A DNA stretch of 7,831 nucleotides from Phycisphaera sp. Lineage in GTDB: Bacteria > Planctomycetota > Phycisphaerae > Phycisphaerales > Phycisphaeraceae. The notes under the pieces are model-generated. The model was not told where the DNA came from and ran no database searches. It was given only the letters and a program-made list of their open reading frames with translations. A program made the translations under genes and the position numbers. Shown piece by piece: positions 6,043 through 7,831 of the stretch. Location: the NCBI GenBank assembly GCA_029287335.1, contig JARFRI010000293.1, forward strand, positions 1-7,831, in the 5' to 3' direction. Each line of letters starts with the position of its first letter. Position 1 is the stretch's first letter.

Positions 6043-6048
6043 ATTGTA
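6043..6048 (-). promoter_or_regulatory. Candidate -10 box of the toxin-antitoxin cassette
   Basis: TACAAT on the minus strand differs from TATAAT at one base and lies 25 bases from the antitoxin ATG, which would leave a leader of about 20 bases containing the AAAGG ribosome-binding site. I find no good -35 at 16-18 bases upstream. The position supports the short antitoxin start. Confidence 0.35.
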
Positions 6049-6083
6049 GAACATCGGACCATGCGGGCCACCGCTCAAATCTC

Positions 6084-6100
6084 AAAAAGGTCCAGCCTTT
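6084..6100 (-). terminator. Weak intrinsic terminator after hppA
   Basis: Five bases past the hppA stop, the minus strand reads AAAGG, a CTGGA loop, CCTTT, and two further T, giving a run of five T. The stem is only 5 bp, so termination may be partial. It separates hppA from the toxin-antitoxin cassette. Confidence 0.45.
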
Positions 6101-6105
6101 GGCGA

Positions 6106-7831
<1,726 letters not shown>

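Overview
The window is GC-rich bacterial chromosome with eight protein genes, plus one regulatory-looking dyad, one long inverted-repeat element and several candidate promoter or terminator sites. All eight genes are on the minus strand, so transcription runs from high to low coordinates. No rRNA, tRNA, CRISPR array, transposase or phage gene is visible, and no stretch over 300 bases lacks a gene. Gene content points to Planctomycetota, perhaps a Phycisphaerae-like organism: a sugar transferase of the PEP-CTERM/EpsH1-associated type, a K+-dependent-type membrane pyrophosphatase, and a small conserved-looking protein of a kind I associate with that phylum. This placement is inference from protein resemblance and is only moderately secure.

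Layout in the direction of transcription (right to left): (1) a membrane ion-pumping pyrophosphatase (hppA) enters from the right edge and ends at 6106, followed by a weak terminator-like hairpin. (2) A two-gene toxin-antitoxin cassette follows: an AbrB/MazE-like antitoxin (5787-6017) and a Doc-type Fic toxin (5398-5781), with its own candidate -10 box. (3) A perfect 11-bp dyad (5380-5405) covers the toxin stop codon and lies 5 bp from the first possible start of a PLP-dependent aminotransferase (4052-5374). (4) A 99-bp palindrome-of-palindromes (3936-4034), REPIN/BIME-like in design, fills the gap after the aminotransferase. (5) A 74-residue protein of unknown function and trmB (tRNA m7G46 methyltransferase) form a 12-bp-spaced pair, followed by a PrcB-domain lipoprotein that probably has its own promoter and a terminator hairpin. 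(6) A family-4-like glycosyltransferase and pyruvate kinase form a 4-bp-spaced pair. Pyruvate kinase runs off the left edge.

Functionally these are mostly separate short units: energy metabolism (pyrophosphatase, pyruvate kinase), tRNA modification, amino-acid metabolism, envelope or exopolysaccharide chemistry, and an inserted toxin-antitoxin module. The least ordinary parts are the nested inverted-repeat element, the Doc toxin paired with an AbrB-fold antitoxin, the dyad between toxin and aminotransferase, and the glycosyltransferase whose longest possible start sits in the tail of a terminator hairpin.
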